DNA of 64,000 nt from Solen grandis (Eukaryota > Mollusca > Bivalvia > Adapedonta > Solenidae). Position 1 is the stretch's first letter; each line of letters opens with the position of its first letter. The stretch is from contig CM037788.1 of assembly GCA_021229015.1 (NCBI GenBank), positions 40,404,049 to 40,468,048 on the forward strand, in the 5' to 3' direction. A program made the position numbers and the translations under genes. Positions 11,806-23,641 of the stretch are shown piece after piece. The notes beneath the pieces were generated by a model, which ran no database searches, had not been told where the DNA came from, and worked only from the letters and a program-made list of their open reading frames with translations.

Positions 11806-11850
11806 CTGGTCTGAAATATCAGGTATACAAACAATGGATTCCTGAGGCAT
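11806..11850 (-). CDS. PIK3CB-like: p110 PI3-kinase catalytic subunit, first coding exon
   Basis: This exon encodes MPQESIVCIPDISDQ (15 codons, phase 0). It starts at the ATG read from 11850 down and ends at a consensus donor, CAG|GTAAGC, at 11805. A CAG acceptor lies one base before the ATG (cttgactgacag|A|ATG), so the translated exon may begin at 11851 with the 5'UTR on a separate exon. Alone it is too short to identify. Joined in frame to the next exon it gives a short leader before a DFLLPNG motif, the same spacing as in class IA p110 beta and delta, where the adaptor-binding domain starts about 20-30 residues after the initiator Met. An upstream in-frame TTG extension is open for 7 codons but is not a normal animal start. 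The following intron is about 5.7 kb and holds several repeats. Confidence 0.7.
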
Positions 11851-11851
11851 T

Positions 11852-13000
11852 CTGTCAGTCAAGGGCTCCAAGCAATGATTTCAATAGCATCAGTTGTCAT
11901 GGTAACACTTCTTTGGTCATCTTAGAGATAGTTAGGAACATTTTAGAAGGCTAACTGGGCATTTTCTTCTGAAAATAGATTACACAATACTGAAATAAAA
12001 GGTTTTTACAAAACAACAATACATGGATTATGGGAACTTACGTTGCAATTATAATTATTTTATATGACCAACTTCACTTATAATGGCAACTTCATGATGA
12101 TATAATGTTCCAGGGGCACATGTTTCAATGGCATACCAACCAACCTTATATACTTATAAAAGCAGTTTTTCTGAATTGCTATTCACATCACCTGATTAAT
12201 AATTTGAGTCGATCTGTGCAGATAACTATAACAGGATGAACAGATTGGAAACAGCATGTACATGTATAGCCAGGGGCACTGCCAGCCTTTTTCAACTTGT
12301 AGGCCCATAGAAGGGTTTCCAAGAGGCAGTTGCCCTTTTAGTAAAGGAGTCTGGAGTTAAAGCCTCCAGAAGCCGGAAGCAAGCGGAGATTAAAAAGAGC
12401 AAACTGAGAATTCCAAAGTGTTTTCAGGGAAAATAAACAATCAAAACAATACCGGTATGTTTAGTAGAACCATTTTAAACTGTGAACTTGATTTGATGCA
12501 AAATAACTGAAAACTGTATGTACACCATCCCACCTACCCACACACACACCCTTCCAGTTTTATTGTACTTTTTGGGCTTTTGACCAACTTGTAGACCCGG
12601 ACCTACAGGGCTTAATGGCAGCTATGCCAGCCTTATTCTTTGTTCAGACATACAAAATCTAGTTTATCTCTTATGATCATGTACTATAGACAACAGTTCT
12701 CATACCTACATTTGTCTTAAAATCAAGTCTCGAACTTCTGATAAAGTCACCAATTTTCATTGCGAAAATGAAAGTACATTATCCTTAATTTGCAACCTTT
12801 TTTTTGTCAATTCTTACTATTTCAGTACATGGTTTGACATACTGGGTAATTCTGTATGAGTACTACATTTATCTGACATACTTTTTGATGTATCAGCAGT
12901 TATTCATGGCTTTGACATTTACTGTTGGGGAATTTGTTTAAATGGTAAAAGGGCACTTGTTTAACAATATGGGGTCATGTTGACATTGCTACTGAGGAAT
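11852..13000. other. Upstream of the PI3-kinase start exon
   Basis: AT-rich sequence with a repeat-like pair at about 12275-12340 and 12580-12640 ('ttcaacttgtaggccc', 'caacttgtagacccgg'). No exon or RNA gene recognised. Confidence 0.4.
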
Positions 13001-13235
13001 TACTGTGACCTGTATTACAATCACTCCGCGAGGACCTGGGTTTGATCTCTAATCATAACATACTGAAGTTGTTAAACAGGGCACAGATATGCCTCCCTTG
13101 TGGACTGCACTCAGTATATATGGTGGTTCCATGATAAGGACTGGTTGGTCCTGATAATATGGCTGAGTAATTGTTTCGGACCATTTTTCTGTGGCACATT
13201 ACAGTGAGGCAGCACTATATCTGACTCACTTGGAT
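13000..13235 (+). repeat. tRNA-headed SINE, V-type, degenerate
   Basis: A B-box-like GGGTTTGATCTC near 13032, then words in the reverse order of the 20214-20526 copy: 'gactggttggtcctgataat', 'cagtgaggcagcactatatc'. An old copy in plus orientation. Confidence 0.55.
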
Positions 13236-13504
13236 AAAACCTCCAAACCACTGAAATACTGTGAGGTCATGCAGTCTTTGCTGACCTTCAGAAATGCATT
13301 GTACTCAGGTCCAACCCGATTGAATTATTGATGGGAATACTGGTTAGTGTACGCTAGATGAAAAATGTTTTGCAATTGACCTAACAAATAGTTGGCTTCT
13401 ACTTAACAATTCCCCTATTAGCTCATTTGCGCAATAATTCTTTGCCCCTCCTATGTGCCCGAACCCCTAATTTCCCCCCAAAATGTAAAAAACAACAAAA
13501 AAAC

Positions 13505-13549
13505 ACTGAAAGCTCACATGAGCACAATGTACTAAGGTAAGCTAAAAAC
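13505..13549 (-). repeat. Terminal fragment of a GCTCACCTGAG element
   Basis: 'agctcacatgagcacaatgt' followed by 'aaggtaagcta', a decayed right terminus of the family. Confidence 0.5.
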
Positions 13550-13676
13550 GTCTATACACGAGGCAAAGGGTTCAAAGCTCTTCACTGTATTCAAATTTAT
13601 ATCCAATAACTGCTATAATTTGCATGTATACTATGGTATAAAAGACACAAAACATAAAAAAAAAACCTGATCCTAC

Positions 13677-13740
13677 CTGTATATTTATTCCGAATACCGA
13701 ATTTTCATACACCGCCTAGAGTCCTTAACACATAAATATT
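13677..13740 (-). other. Possible 5' non-coding exon with splice donor
   Basis: On the minus strand a stretch containing TTCGG and GGCGG ends in ATACAG|GTAGGA, a fair donor, about 1.8 kb upstream of the first coding exon of the PI3-kinase. It could be a 5'UTR exon. Only the donor and the slight CpG content support it; the left limit is a guess. Confidence 0.2.
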
Positions 13741-14339
13741 CGCACAATAATCTATGTTCCTTTCAATTGCTTGCAATACAGTGAATATTTTGTTCAGCAT
13801 ACAGCTGCAAACTGTCACAGCCAGTTTTTGAAGTCACCACAACAACAATCAGAGAAGGTTCAAACAAAGTAAGTGAATAATTGCAAACAAGTACGGGCCA
13901 TTGAAAAATGTAGTGCATGTTGAACACATCAGAAAAAGAAACAAGATGTTTGGAGCACAGAGAAAACACAATGACCCTTACAATTGAGGCAGCTCAACAA
14001 ATGTAAACAGGAAATAGGCATATCTCAATAACAATAAGAGTTTTAAGGGAGTCCTAAGCATCTGTACGGATCTACATCCTGTTGGTCTCTCGGAGTGAGA
14101 CATCTGCTATTAAGGTCACTGGCAAATGATGTGTTCATGTACAAATCCTGCTGCTTTGTTTTACATAGCCGCATGTTTTGTAACAAAAGCCAAATGTATC
14201 AATGTTTTGTTCAGGCTGTGTGTTTATGCCTCACAGTTTTTTCTACAGGTCATGTTTTTTGCTTCATTACTGGCTGTACAGACTACACAGTATATAATTA
14301 TGTAAATATTGTTTAAACCTAATTATTTTACGTCTATTG

Positions 14340-14508
14340 GGAAAAAAGTTCCTACAATTTATACTTATCCCTTTCAACAGTTCCTGGGTTGGACCAGTAC
14401 TTTGTAGCTGGGAAAATAATGAAAAATTCTTGTCCCCATAGGGGTTTGAACCCACAACCTTTGGATCTGCAATCAAGTATGTTACCACTGGACCACGGTG
14501 CCTTTTAA
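14340..14508 (-). repeat. tRNA-derived SINE
   Basis: Read on the minus strand: GGCACCGTGGTCCAGTGGTA (A-box-like) then GGTTCAAACCCC (B box), followed by a tail with 'tactggtccaacccaggaac'. This gives a tRNA-like head with an unrelated body. It is flanked by two diverged copies of a ~70-bp segment (14221-14290 and 14520-14600). Confidence 0.7.
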
Positions 14509-14878
14509 CTGTATATATATGTTTATGCTTCACAATTTTTTTGTACAGGTCATATGTACAGGTCATATGTGTTTGCTTTATTACAGTTGTACAGTTTATA
14601 TGAATTATTGTAAGTTTTTTGCTTTGCATTTCTTTTTTCTAACAGACATGCTTTGAATGCTTCATCTTTTAGATGTGCATCTGTACATTTTTACTTCAGG
14701 TGGGGGCTGAAGGGTGCCTGTGCATGCATTTTTTGTTACACATCAAGAAATTTTGTATAGTTCAACTTCATTCCTGTATTGCATATTGAACATCGTCAAA
14801 ACCAACCTATGCTCAATAAGCCTTGCTTCTCAATCAATTGTGGATTATTTGATTAGCAAATTTTGTCCTCATGAATTA

Positions 14879-15090
14879 TTAACCCTTATCCTGCTGGAAC
14901 CATAAGTGCTAACCTTTGCCACCTGTAAAGAGCCAGGACAGCCTGCACGGATGTGCAGGCTGGCCTGGCTCTTTACTGTTGGCTGACCAACTACAAGTTT
15001 TCATCTTGTTTTCCCTAAAATTGATAATGGACAGTCCCAAAAAAGGTGCTGGCTAAGTCCATTTGAGAAATTCAGCAGGTTAAGGGTTAA
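14879..15090. mobile_element. TTAA-flanked MITE family B, copy 1
   Basis: TTAA-CCCTTATCCTGCTG at the left, CAGCAGGTTAAGGG-TTAA at the right, 212 bp. The central 'gagccaggacagcctgcac' pairs with 'gtgcaggctggcctggctc'. Confidence 0.82.
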
Positions 15091-15876
15091 TAAGGCATAT
15101 CATTGGATCCGTGGCTGAGAAAGCACAACCACAAAAGGCAGTACATGCATTTGTCTAATGAAATGGCATGTGATTTTTGAAAAGTAGCTTTGTTCATCTA
15201 CCATAACACTCCTTATTTAAGTATGATTTATCTTGCGGGAACACTGAGTCAGCTTTTGCTTTTGTATTAAACTTCAATGAAGAGTATTCAAAATATTATG
15301 TGTGGTTTCATTGGTCAGCAAGTACCTGAGTAATATGCATGAAAACAAAGCTTTGCCAGTTGAAAATCCCATGGCACATACGGTATTGATAACGGAATAT
15401 ATTCCATGGGTTCCAACAATGTATACTGGGTGACTTTTATGCAACTGTGGTTGACAGAACATATAATGAGAAAAGGAGGGAGGGGCTTTGCATTTAGGCT
15501 CAATGAATCACTCAGTGACCTTGATGCCCAAACCCTGCTACCAAGGTTTGCTCCCCAGGATGCACTCCTGGATTCACAACACTGCAACCCCAACCCTCAT
15601 GCATAACACATATTTCCTTTGATAATGTGAAAATTGACCCATTAAGCAGTGATTTATCATCCTCCTATGATGATCAAAGTGTTCGTAATTTAAGAAAGCT
15701 TATCATTTAATGAATTTCTTTATTAATCTTCCCTTTGTAATAAAAAAACACACTTTTCTACAGATTTTAAGTCCAAATGTCCTTCTTGTCTGATCAGTGG
15801 AATGATTCAAAAACATATTTTTCAGAAGATAAAAAAAAAAACAAGGTTTAAGAATTAGAGGATACTGGTTGCTATC

Positions 15877-15965
15877 GGTGTAAGATCGCATTTTATTTCT
15901 CTGAGTGAGCCTAGAAAGTAATATTTTCGCAAGTGGCGAGTAGAAATAAAATGCGATCTTACACC
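15877..15965. mobile_element. Short palindromic MITE, 24-bp perfect inverted ends
   Basis: Left arm 15877-15900 begins GGTGTAAGATCGCATTTTAT; right arm 15942-15965 is its exact reverse complement over 24 bases. The loop is only 41 bases. Non-coding and able to form a hairpin RNA. Confidence 0.75.
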
Positions 15966-16639
15966 AAAATCAACAAATATTCTGTTTCTTTCAATTGCTT
16001 GTTTTAGTGTATACCAATATTTATTTTTATTGATGATTTCCAATAAAAACATTCCCCCTGTGGAGCCCCTTTTTGTAGTTTGCCCCCGTTTGGTGACCCA
16101 ACCAAATAACGCCACAAAGACAAGAAATAGTTCCAACGTTTACTTGTTTATTTTTACAATATTTGCCAATATTTAAACAGCAAATCAATTTGTTTCACAA
16201 TAAAAGATAAATTTAATTGCAACCCAGTTATAAACTTTAACAGTTACATAAAACCAGAAAATGAAATTTAGCTAAGGAATACATGTATATAAACAGGATG
16301 GCAGCCGCATGGCAGAGTAAACATATGACTCGAATGAATATCAACAAATTCTTAGTAATATTCCAGAAAATGGACTTAAATTACTGTGCACTGGGTCATT
16401 TGTGCTGGATTATTCGCTGTCACTCTCAGAAATAAGCCGAATTCACTTAAAAATTGGCGAATCTGGGTCAGGTCGTGACCGTACATCTAGCTGTGAAAGT
16501 GTATTTTGTTCGTTCTTCTGATTGATTCGCCACTCATGAAAAAATCACTTTTTATGTTCACTCAGTGAAATTATAAATCAATCTCACACCAAAACAAATA
16601 ATTTTTCTTTTATTTGATGCCTTTAAGGCCAGAAATTAG

Positions 16640-16795
16640 CCGTTTTATTCACAAAATACGTCAATATTGGCAGGATTACCACAAGCAAATTTTATCAAAT
16701 TTGGCCCATTGGTTTCAGAGGAGATGTCGTTTGAAACAATTGTGGACGATGGACAGCTAGCAATCCTAAAAGCTCACTATTTGCTCAGGTGAGCT
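16640..16795 (-). mobile_element. Truncated GCTCACCTGAG element
   Basis: The terminal 'aaaagctcac' and 'ttgctcaggtgagcta' are present, with 'tttcagaggagatgtcgttt' upstream as in other copies. The left end is missing. Confidence 0.65.
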
Positions 16796-17004
16796 AATAA
16801 AAGGAAATGATTGTTAAGGGAATCTATGAAATGTAAAACATAATCATATTTTTTATTCAACTCTGTTTACAGCATTGGTCTATATTCCCAAATATGCACA
16901 TATTTGTTTCAATTTGGATGCAAAAATTCCCAAAGAATACTCAGAAAATAGGTTCAAGAAGCAAATTTAATGATATACCACACCAAACAAGGCAAATTAC
17001 ATGA

Positions 17005-17145
17005 ACTAGATGTGGGTGTTCCTCGGAACACTTGTGTCGCCTGCATTTAAGCATGTTTGATGAAAGAATTGACTAGAAAATCGATCTTTTGACAAATTAT
17101 TGATAAAGCATAATCTATTTTGTGAGGTACAAAATAACACCAAAT

Positions 17146-17186
<41 letters not shown>

Positions 17187-18232
17187 TTTTTTTTTTTTTG
17201 GGGGGGGGGGGGGGGGGGAATAAATATTCAAACAGTGCAATATGTAATAATTTTCCCGAGCACTTTCGACTATACAGTCTTCATCAGAGGAGTGTCAGAA
17301 TGACTATGAATTCAAAACATTAACTGTAAGAAAAATTATGACGTCATTAAGCACTTATGACGTTAATTATATATATGTTGCAAGTTTGTAGTCATCATTA
17401 TCATTATTGAGTTATCATTCATGTGCACTGCACTCAGACCATTGAGATCTATGAAGTTTCAAGTCAACACCTCAAATACGTTTCGAGTTATGCCCCAGAC
17501 AAAAATTAAGTCTGAAAATCAACAAAGGGAAATAACTCAGAAAATAAAACAGAGTTATCATTCTTATGCACTGCACTACAAATCCATGAGATCTTTCCAT
17601 CTATGAAGTTTCAAAGCAATATCTCAAATACTTTTTATGTTATGCTCCTGACAAAAATAAAGACTGAGAATCAACAAAGGACAATAACTCAGGAGAAAAG
17701 AAAGTGAGAGTTATCATTTATGTGAACTGCACTCCTCTTCAATGAGATCTATCTATCTATAAAGTTTTAAGTCAGCACCTCAAATACTTTTTGAGTTATG
17801 CCCTGGACAAAAATTAAGACTGAAAATCAACAAAGGGCAATAACTCAGAAAATATTAAAGTCAGAGTTATCATTCTTGTGCACTGCACTCCACCTCAATG
17901 TGATCTATCCATGTTTTAAGTTTCAAGGTGATACCTCAAATACTTTTTGAGTTATGGTCCGGACAAAAATAAAATCTCAGAATCAACAAAGGGTAATAAC
18001 TCAGAAAATACGAAAGTCAGAGTTATCATTCTTGTGCACTGCACTCCACCTCAATGTGATCTATCCATGTTTTAAGTTTCAAGGTGATACCTCAAATACT
18101 TTTCGAGTTATGCTCCGGACAAGAAAGTGTGACGCCGACGACACCGCCGACGACGCCGACGACGACGCCGACGACGACGACGGACAAAGTGATCCCTATG
18201 TGTCTGCCATGCTATGCAGGCGACACAAAAAT
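17005..18232. mobile_element. Repeat element with GTGTCGCCTGC ends and ~160-bp sub-repeats
   Basis: Left 'tcggaacacttgtgtcgcct' and right 'tatgcaggcgacacaaaa' form inverted ends (GTGTCGCCTGCA/TGCAGGCGACAC). The interior carries five diverged units of about 160 bases ('gagttatcattcttgtgcac', 'caacaaagggcaataactca'). Near the right end is a GAC/GCC triplet run (18130-18185). The open frames here are repeat translations. Confidence 0.7.
17145..17220. repeat. Compound simple repeat (CA)n(TA)nTnGn
   Basis: Four simple tracts follow each other without interruption: CA, TA, about 14 T and about 22 G. The long G run is a likely polymerase-slippage or sequencing trouble spot. Confidence 0.95.
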
Positions 18233-18282
18233 GTTTTAAAATATGCCTATCTAAACCTGTTATATGGCTCCAGAAAGAATGT

Positions 18283-19797
18283 AACAAGAGGGCCATGATG
18301 ACCCTATATTGCTCACCTGAAAACTACTGTTCTAATGGAGTATATGTTACTTAAAGAGCATACTGTAAAATCATAATATTTCGTGGGGGATTAATTTTCG
18401 TTGATTTCGTGGACGCCGCTATCCATGAATTTATGTCCCCACGAAAAGTTTTCATTTATCATGTCAAACAGCTCGCCGCTAATGACGACCTTCTTCCATA
18501 CCCCAACAGACTCGAGTAAATTGAGTTCAATAATATATATAAAGTTTATGTTCTGGAATATAATGTATTAAAAAGCAAATAAACAAATCGCCAAAGAAAA
18601 CTTCATAATGTTAGTTGTGTTACTTTTTGTGTTTAATGTACAAGTGCTAAACTAATTTTGAGTTGGTTTCCACCATAATTTACAGTGCTACACCCACTTT
18701 TGTTTATACTGCGGTCGCTGTACTAGTCGTGTTTTATGGTACATAGTTTTATAATATATACATGATATTTGTACATGTATATATATATTACTCATTTTAT
18801 CCTTTCATTTGTGAAGTTTTGCTTCATTACAAATTGTGTCATAATTTTTTTTGAGTACACGAGTGTCTTCAAGTTCCTGCGTAGATAAGCTGCATGGGTA
18901 GGAGAGATCCACACTGTATTATGGCTAATATAGCACAGTGATTTGTCGTTGTCGTCAAGACGACTGATTTGACACCTGCTGTGCCCCCATTGTCCACTTG
19001 CCCCCAGGCACTACAGGACATCCTGTCTAGCCCCAGTTGATGACGGGTGGGTCCGGGATATCATGCTGTGCCACAACTGTGATGACCTCGGTTTTTATCC
19101 TAAGCAATACATGGCCAAAATATTACGAAAATTATATGGCCACAAGCTTAGATTTATTTACACTTACTTTGGTCTGATTATCGCTCCCTAAATGTAAGTT
19201 CTGAAAACAGATCTTAATATATACTAAATGCCATCTTTAAATCAACGTCCAGATAACGTTGAAATAAATAAATTAAAAATTTTTTTTTTTTCTAACGCAC
19301 GAATCCACGAATTCTTGTCCCCACGAATATGTTTTTTTCACTGAATCCACGAAATTTCATCCCCACGAAATAAAATGATTTCACAGTATGCTCCAAAACA
19401 TTTTAAAATCTGGCCAGTAGTTTTGCAGCAGAAGTATTTTAAAGTTTTCACTATAAACATGTAAGGCAAATTAGCCCTGTCCCTCCAGGCGGCCATGTTT
19501 TTATTACGGATCAGAAAGGGTTACCCAAAGAGCATCTGTACCAAAACATTTTGAAATCTAGTAAGTAGTTTGAAGATGTTGTTTTTTTTAATTTTCTTTT
19601 TTCAAGTTTATTTTAGCAACTTTCGTGAAGGTTCATTCAAGGATCCTCCCTGCTAAGTTTAATCAAATTCTGTCCAGCAGTTTCAGAGGAGATGTCGTTT
19701 GAAGCAAATTATTAATGATGCACGACACAAGACGATGCACGTTGGATGCAGGGTGATAACAAAAGCTGACCTTGAGCACAATGTGCTCAGGTGAGCT
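18283..19797 (-). mobile_element. GCTCACCTGAG element split by a TA-flanked MITE
   Basis: It starts ACAAGAGGGCCATGATGACC and ends GTGCTCAGGTGAGCTA. Homology to other copies breaks at 18361 and resumes at 19389. The empty site reads 'gagcaTAtgctccaaaac', matching 'gaacaTCtgtgccaaaac' of other copies. Confidence 0.75.
18361..19388. mobile_element. TA-flanked ATTTCGTGGGG element, long copy
   Basis: The ends are TA-CTGTAAAATCAT and ATGATTTCACAG-TA, with subterminal 'atttcgtgggg' and 'ccccacgaaat'. A TA target duplication is the hallmark of the Tc1/mariner superfamily. About 1.03 kb, without a transposase frame. It contains a G+C-rich stretch (18950-19090) that looks foreign to the family. Confidence 0.75.
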
Positions 19798-20213
19798 AAA
19801 AATTTGCAGACATACATTTTAAAACATCTTACTGAGCACTTAATGATACAGACTTTGTATGCCCTAAATATGTCTTCTAATTATCTTCAACGCTTATCAT
19901 TATGATAATTTCTTGACAAATTGTAGAATTATGTTAAAGAATATCATTATTGGCATGTATATATATACATGTTATAAAGAAAAGAAGTACATGAGGTATC
20001 ATAAAAGAAAAGTAATGGGTAATAATTTTTTACTTGGGTATTGGCAATTTTCTACCAAACCCACAGGTGCCCTCTGTATTTGTTTCAGTCCTTACAGGCA
20101 ACACAACTACATACTTTTCAAGTGCTTCATAACTGAAAGTAACACTGGGTGCAACAGCACACGTACATGCTGTATTCTATAGGTGCACATTCCTGTAAAA
20201 TTATTAATGTTTG

Positions 20214-20526
20214 TTTGTTGGGTTTAATGTCCCATCAACAGTATTTTAGTCATTTGGAGACGATATCTACTTGAGACAGATATAGTGCTGCCACACTGCA
20301 GTATCACCCTGTAGACATGTGGCATGATACCACACCCAATCACATTATCCTGACACTGGGCCAACCAGTCCTGCAACTACCCTTATATGCTGAGTGCCAA
20401 GCAAGGGAGCTATAACAATACAACAATACAATTTTTTATGACTTTGGTATGTCGTGGCCGGGGATCAAACCCATGACCTCCCGCACCCAAGGTAGACGCA
20501 CTAACCACTCGGCCAACGTGGACGGT
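20214..20526 (-). repeat. tRNA-headed SINE, V-type, near full length
   Basis: On the minus strand the head is GTTGGCCGAGTGGTTAGTGC (A box) then GGTTTGATCCCCGG (B box), as in class II tRNAs (Leu/Ser type). The body contains 'ggactggttggcccagtgtc', 'ggcagcactatatctgtctc' and ends 'gacattaaacccaacaaac'. About 310 bp, the best-preserved copy of this SINE in the window. Confidence 0.8.
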
Positions 20527-21407
20527 CTGTGTAAATGTTTATACCTAGCTCATACAGTTTTGGAGATATGCACAACACAGCTATTTTTCCCATTATTTCA
20601 AGGGCTATGACCATGTGCATATTAGGCAAAACAGCAAAGAAACCTCAAGTGGTACCCACTGTGTGATGGATGGCAGTCCTTTAAAGATGTGTGACTCTGG
20701 TTCATAAAGATTTGAAGATTAAGACCTATACTCAAGGGCCAGAACTCTGCACATCATTAGAATAACAAAATCAGAACTTCAGGTGTCTAAAAGGTCTCTA
20801 ACTGGTGAAAATTCATGTTCAGTTTTGTGACACTGGCTCATACAGTTTTTTTTTTTTTTATAGCTCCTGACAGATTAGATGAACGATGGATAGATAATGA
20901 CATTGCAGTAATCCCCCTTAATTATCTACGGTTTGGCAGGGGATAATTAGGTTTAAAAATAGCAATGTTAAAGACATTTCCACCAGCATAGTTCAAATAT
21001 AAATAGCATTTGTTCATATACTGATAAATATAATCTTTGTATTTGATCCCTAGAGTTGACTATTTTTTCCAGTTTTTAACATCTTTGCATGCATTTTCCC
21101 AGGTAAATGGGGACAGCCAAAAAAATCCCTGAATATGTCTTAATTAAGCTGATAGATGAATACTGATACCTTCTACCAAGCTTTGTCACAGAGAAAGAAA
21201 CCTAATTATCTCCCATGGAAATGCTGGACTGAAAAAATATTGCTTCATCTCCATATAGCATACTGCCTGTGTAAAGTTTTTTTTAAAATCCTTTCAACTG
21301 TTTAAAAGGAGTTGCAATTACAAGAGCAATGACCAAATAAACAGACTGACTGATAGACAGGGTGATCAGGAGCAGGGAAGGGAGTTGGTGTAAGAATTAT
21401 TTTATTT

Positions 21408-21649
21408 ATAACCCTTTCCCTCATATAGACTCATTTTGACGCACTCAGTAGGTACCACATAAAGCCTGATCTGCAGAAAACCACAGTTAAACCTTACCAA
21501 ATTTAATTACAAAATCCTCATTTCCAGACCACTGAGGAGCAGCGAACAGCATAAAACCTGATCAGCCTGCGAGTTACTTGCAGGCTGATCTGGTTTTATG
21601 CTGTTCGCATAGGTCTTTTCATGGTGTCCTCTATGAGGGAAAGGGTTAA
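21408..21649. mobile_element. TTAA-flanked MITE family A, copy 4
   Basis: Left flank decayed to ATAA before CCCTTTCCCTCATA; right end GGG-TTAA intact; 242 bp. Confidence 0.82.
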
Positions 21650-22859
21650 ATAAAACCATTACTGACTATTACTGAAGGGGATGAAATAATCTTCGCATAT
21701 TGCTTTGTCACAGAAAAGAAAGCATAAGCCATATCATCAGAGTCCCAGTGCATGCAATCATAAGATAATTATAAAATAAAGGGAGGTAATTAAATCATGT
21801 GGAGTTATGGTTAATGATTAAAGCACTTCAACTACTTGCTATCTATACATATCTTAAGTTTCAAGTATATCGCTTTGATAGTTTTCAAGCTAATATTGCT
21901 CCTGACAAACATTCTTATCACTAAATAAATAAATGTCATAACTCGGTGATAAAAAATTCTAATGAAACATGCTGATAATATGCACAATTAGAGATGGTAT
22001 TGTTCAATCCTATGAACAAGTTTTATCCACTTTATGCCAGGGGTTTTGGAGATAAAGTACGGACAAGAATGTATGCACATTATATCTACATAAAGTTTTA
22101 AATACAAAAGGCAGCGTTCTGCCAAGGATTCAAAAAGGTGGGGACAAAATTGTCTCATACACACAAAAAATAAGGGACAATTCTAAATTATAGGGGACAA
22201 TGAAATAACTCTGATTTGGCTGTTTTTGCTTTGTTTTGCAGAACATGTTTATAAAAGGTAACGTTATTTTGCAGAAAATGTTTATAAATGGTAATGTTTC
22301 TGACACAAATGACACTATTTCAAAATATTGTTTTTTTAAATATCTAAATGAGATTGCTGACTACAGCAAAATATACATATCCTGTTTGTATGACAATGAA
22401 TAGAATCAACACTCCAAAGTTATTGTGACCTTGGAGGCTTCAGACTAGTTACTCATCTATCAAATAAACTATATTGGTGACCATCTAGTGATGACGTTTG
22501 AATCTAACCGGCATTATCATAGTAAATACCTGATGTTCTGTTGAACATGATTGGAAAAGTCACCCAAATATAAGAAAGAGGGTAATGTTGCGGTCTTGTC
22601 TACATAATAATAATTATCATCTGTCTTACATATTTTCTTCTTATTTATTGTCTTTCTTTTACTTTTCATAGTCTAAATAGAACAAACACAAGATGTTGAT
22701 TTGAGGAAAAAATATTTGGCTTTATTGACCAGTTGAGTATCATCCTTTACAAATTGAGTGATCTAATAAATGTAACCCTGTCATATTTAACTGAATTGCA
22801 AACCAGAGATTCAGGTAGTTTAATTAGTTTAAACTTCAGTTGATTAGGAAACAGCTCTT

Positions 22860-23005
22860 ATAATTTATATTTATCCCTCTCAGCTTTTCTGGGTTGGACC
22901 AGTACTTGGTGGTTAGGAAATTCAAGACAAATCCTTGCTCCCAACGAGGTTCAAACCAACAACCTTCAGATCTACAATCAGCCAATGGACCATGACACTC
23001 TTAGA
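22860..23005 (-). repeat. tRNA-derived SINE, diverged
   Basis: The same body as the copy at 14340-14508 ('gggttggaccagtactt', 'gaggttcaaaccaacaacct'), with the A-box region decayed. Confidence 0.6.
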
Positions 23006-23291
23006 TTCAGATTGGTCCACATTATTCTGAATCTCTTATTATGGCCTCCTTCAGTTAGACATTAGTCATCTGATGCCCCTGAACATACTCGAAAACTATT
23101 AAGTCAATACCAACCTGCAATGCAAAAGCTGACGCATATAGGTGAAGGCAAAAACTGTCATATTCTTCGAATAGTCGAGGTAAATTTTTTAGAGAAAACC
23201 ATGGACAGACTCAAAAGAGGATTCAAATCAAGAACACTTTAAATATTGAGACTACCTGGCAACCTTAATAAGGATCAGACAGATTGAAGAA

Positions 23292-23323
<32 letters not shown>

Positions 23324-23641
23324 GGAGAGAAAGGGAAAGGTGGAAAGGAGACAAGTATCTGTCACAAATGAAGTCAATATCTTATTGTATAAAACACATA
23401 CATGGATTAACATAAAGAGACATGTACTACAGAAGGAATATATATGGCAAGATTTCCCTGTTGGAGCTTGTGTTGTAAGACATTCTCCAAATTTAAATCA
23501 GATTAACAGACATTTTCAACTAAGTGTCTCATTACAGAGATAAACTTAATTTAACCAAATTATTTCTATTTTACACAGGAAAACATGCAGATAAAAGATT
23601 AGTTCAATAAATGATTAATAAGAATAATGCATAGACATTAC

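Noticed and set aside
14430..14508. Possible tRNA gene (A- and B-box-like motifs)
   Set aside because: No full cloverleaf can be drawn; the tRNA-like part is joined to a SINE body shared with other copies. The same applies to the heads at 20460-20526, 24985-25080 and 42007-42080.
14267..14629. 120-codon minus frame
   Set aside because: It is centred on a tRNA-headed SINE; the middle residues come from the SINE head.
18108..18298. Acidic (DADD)n and basic (RRRR)n frames
   Set aside because: They come from a GAC/GCC triplet run inside a repeat element.
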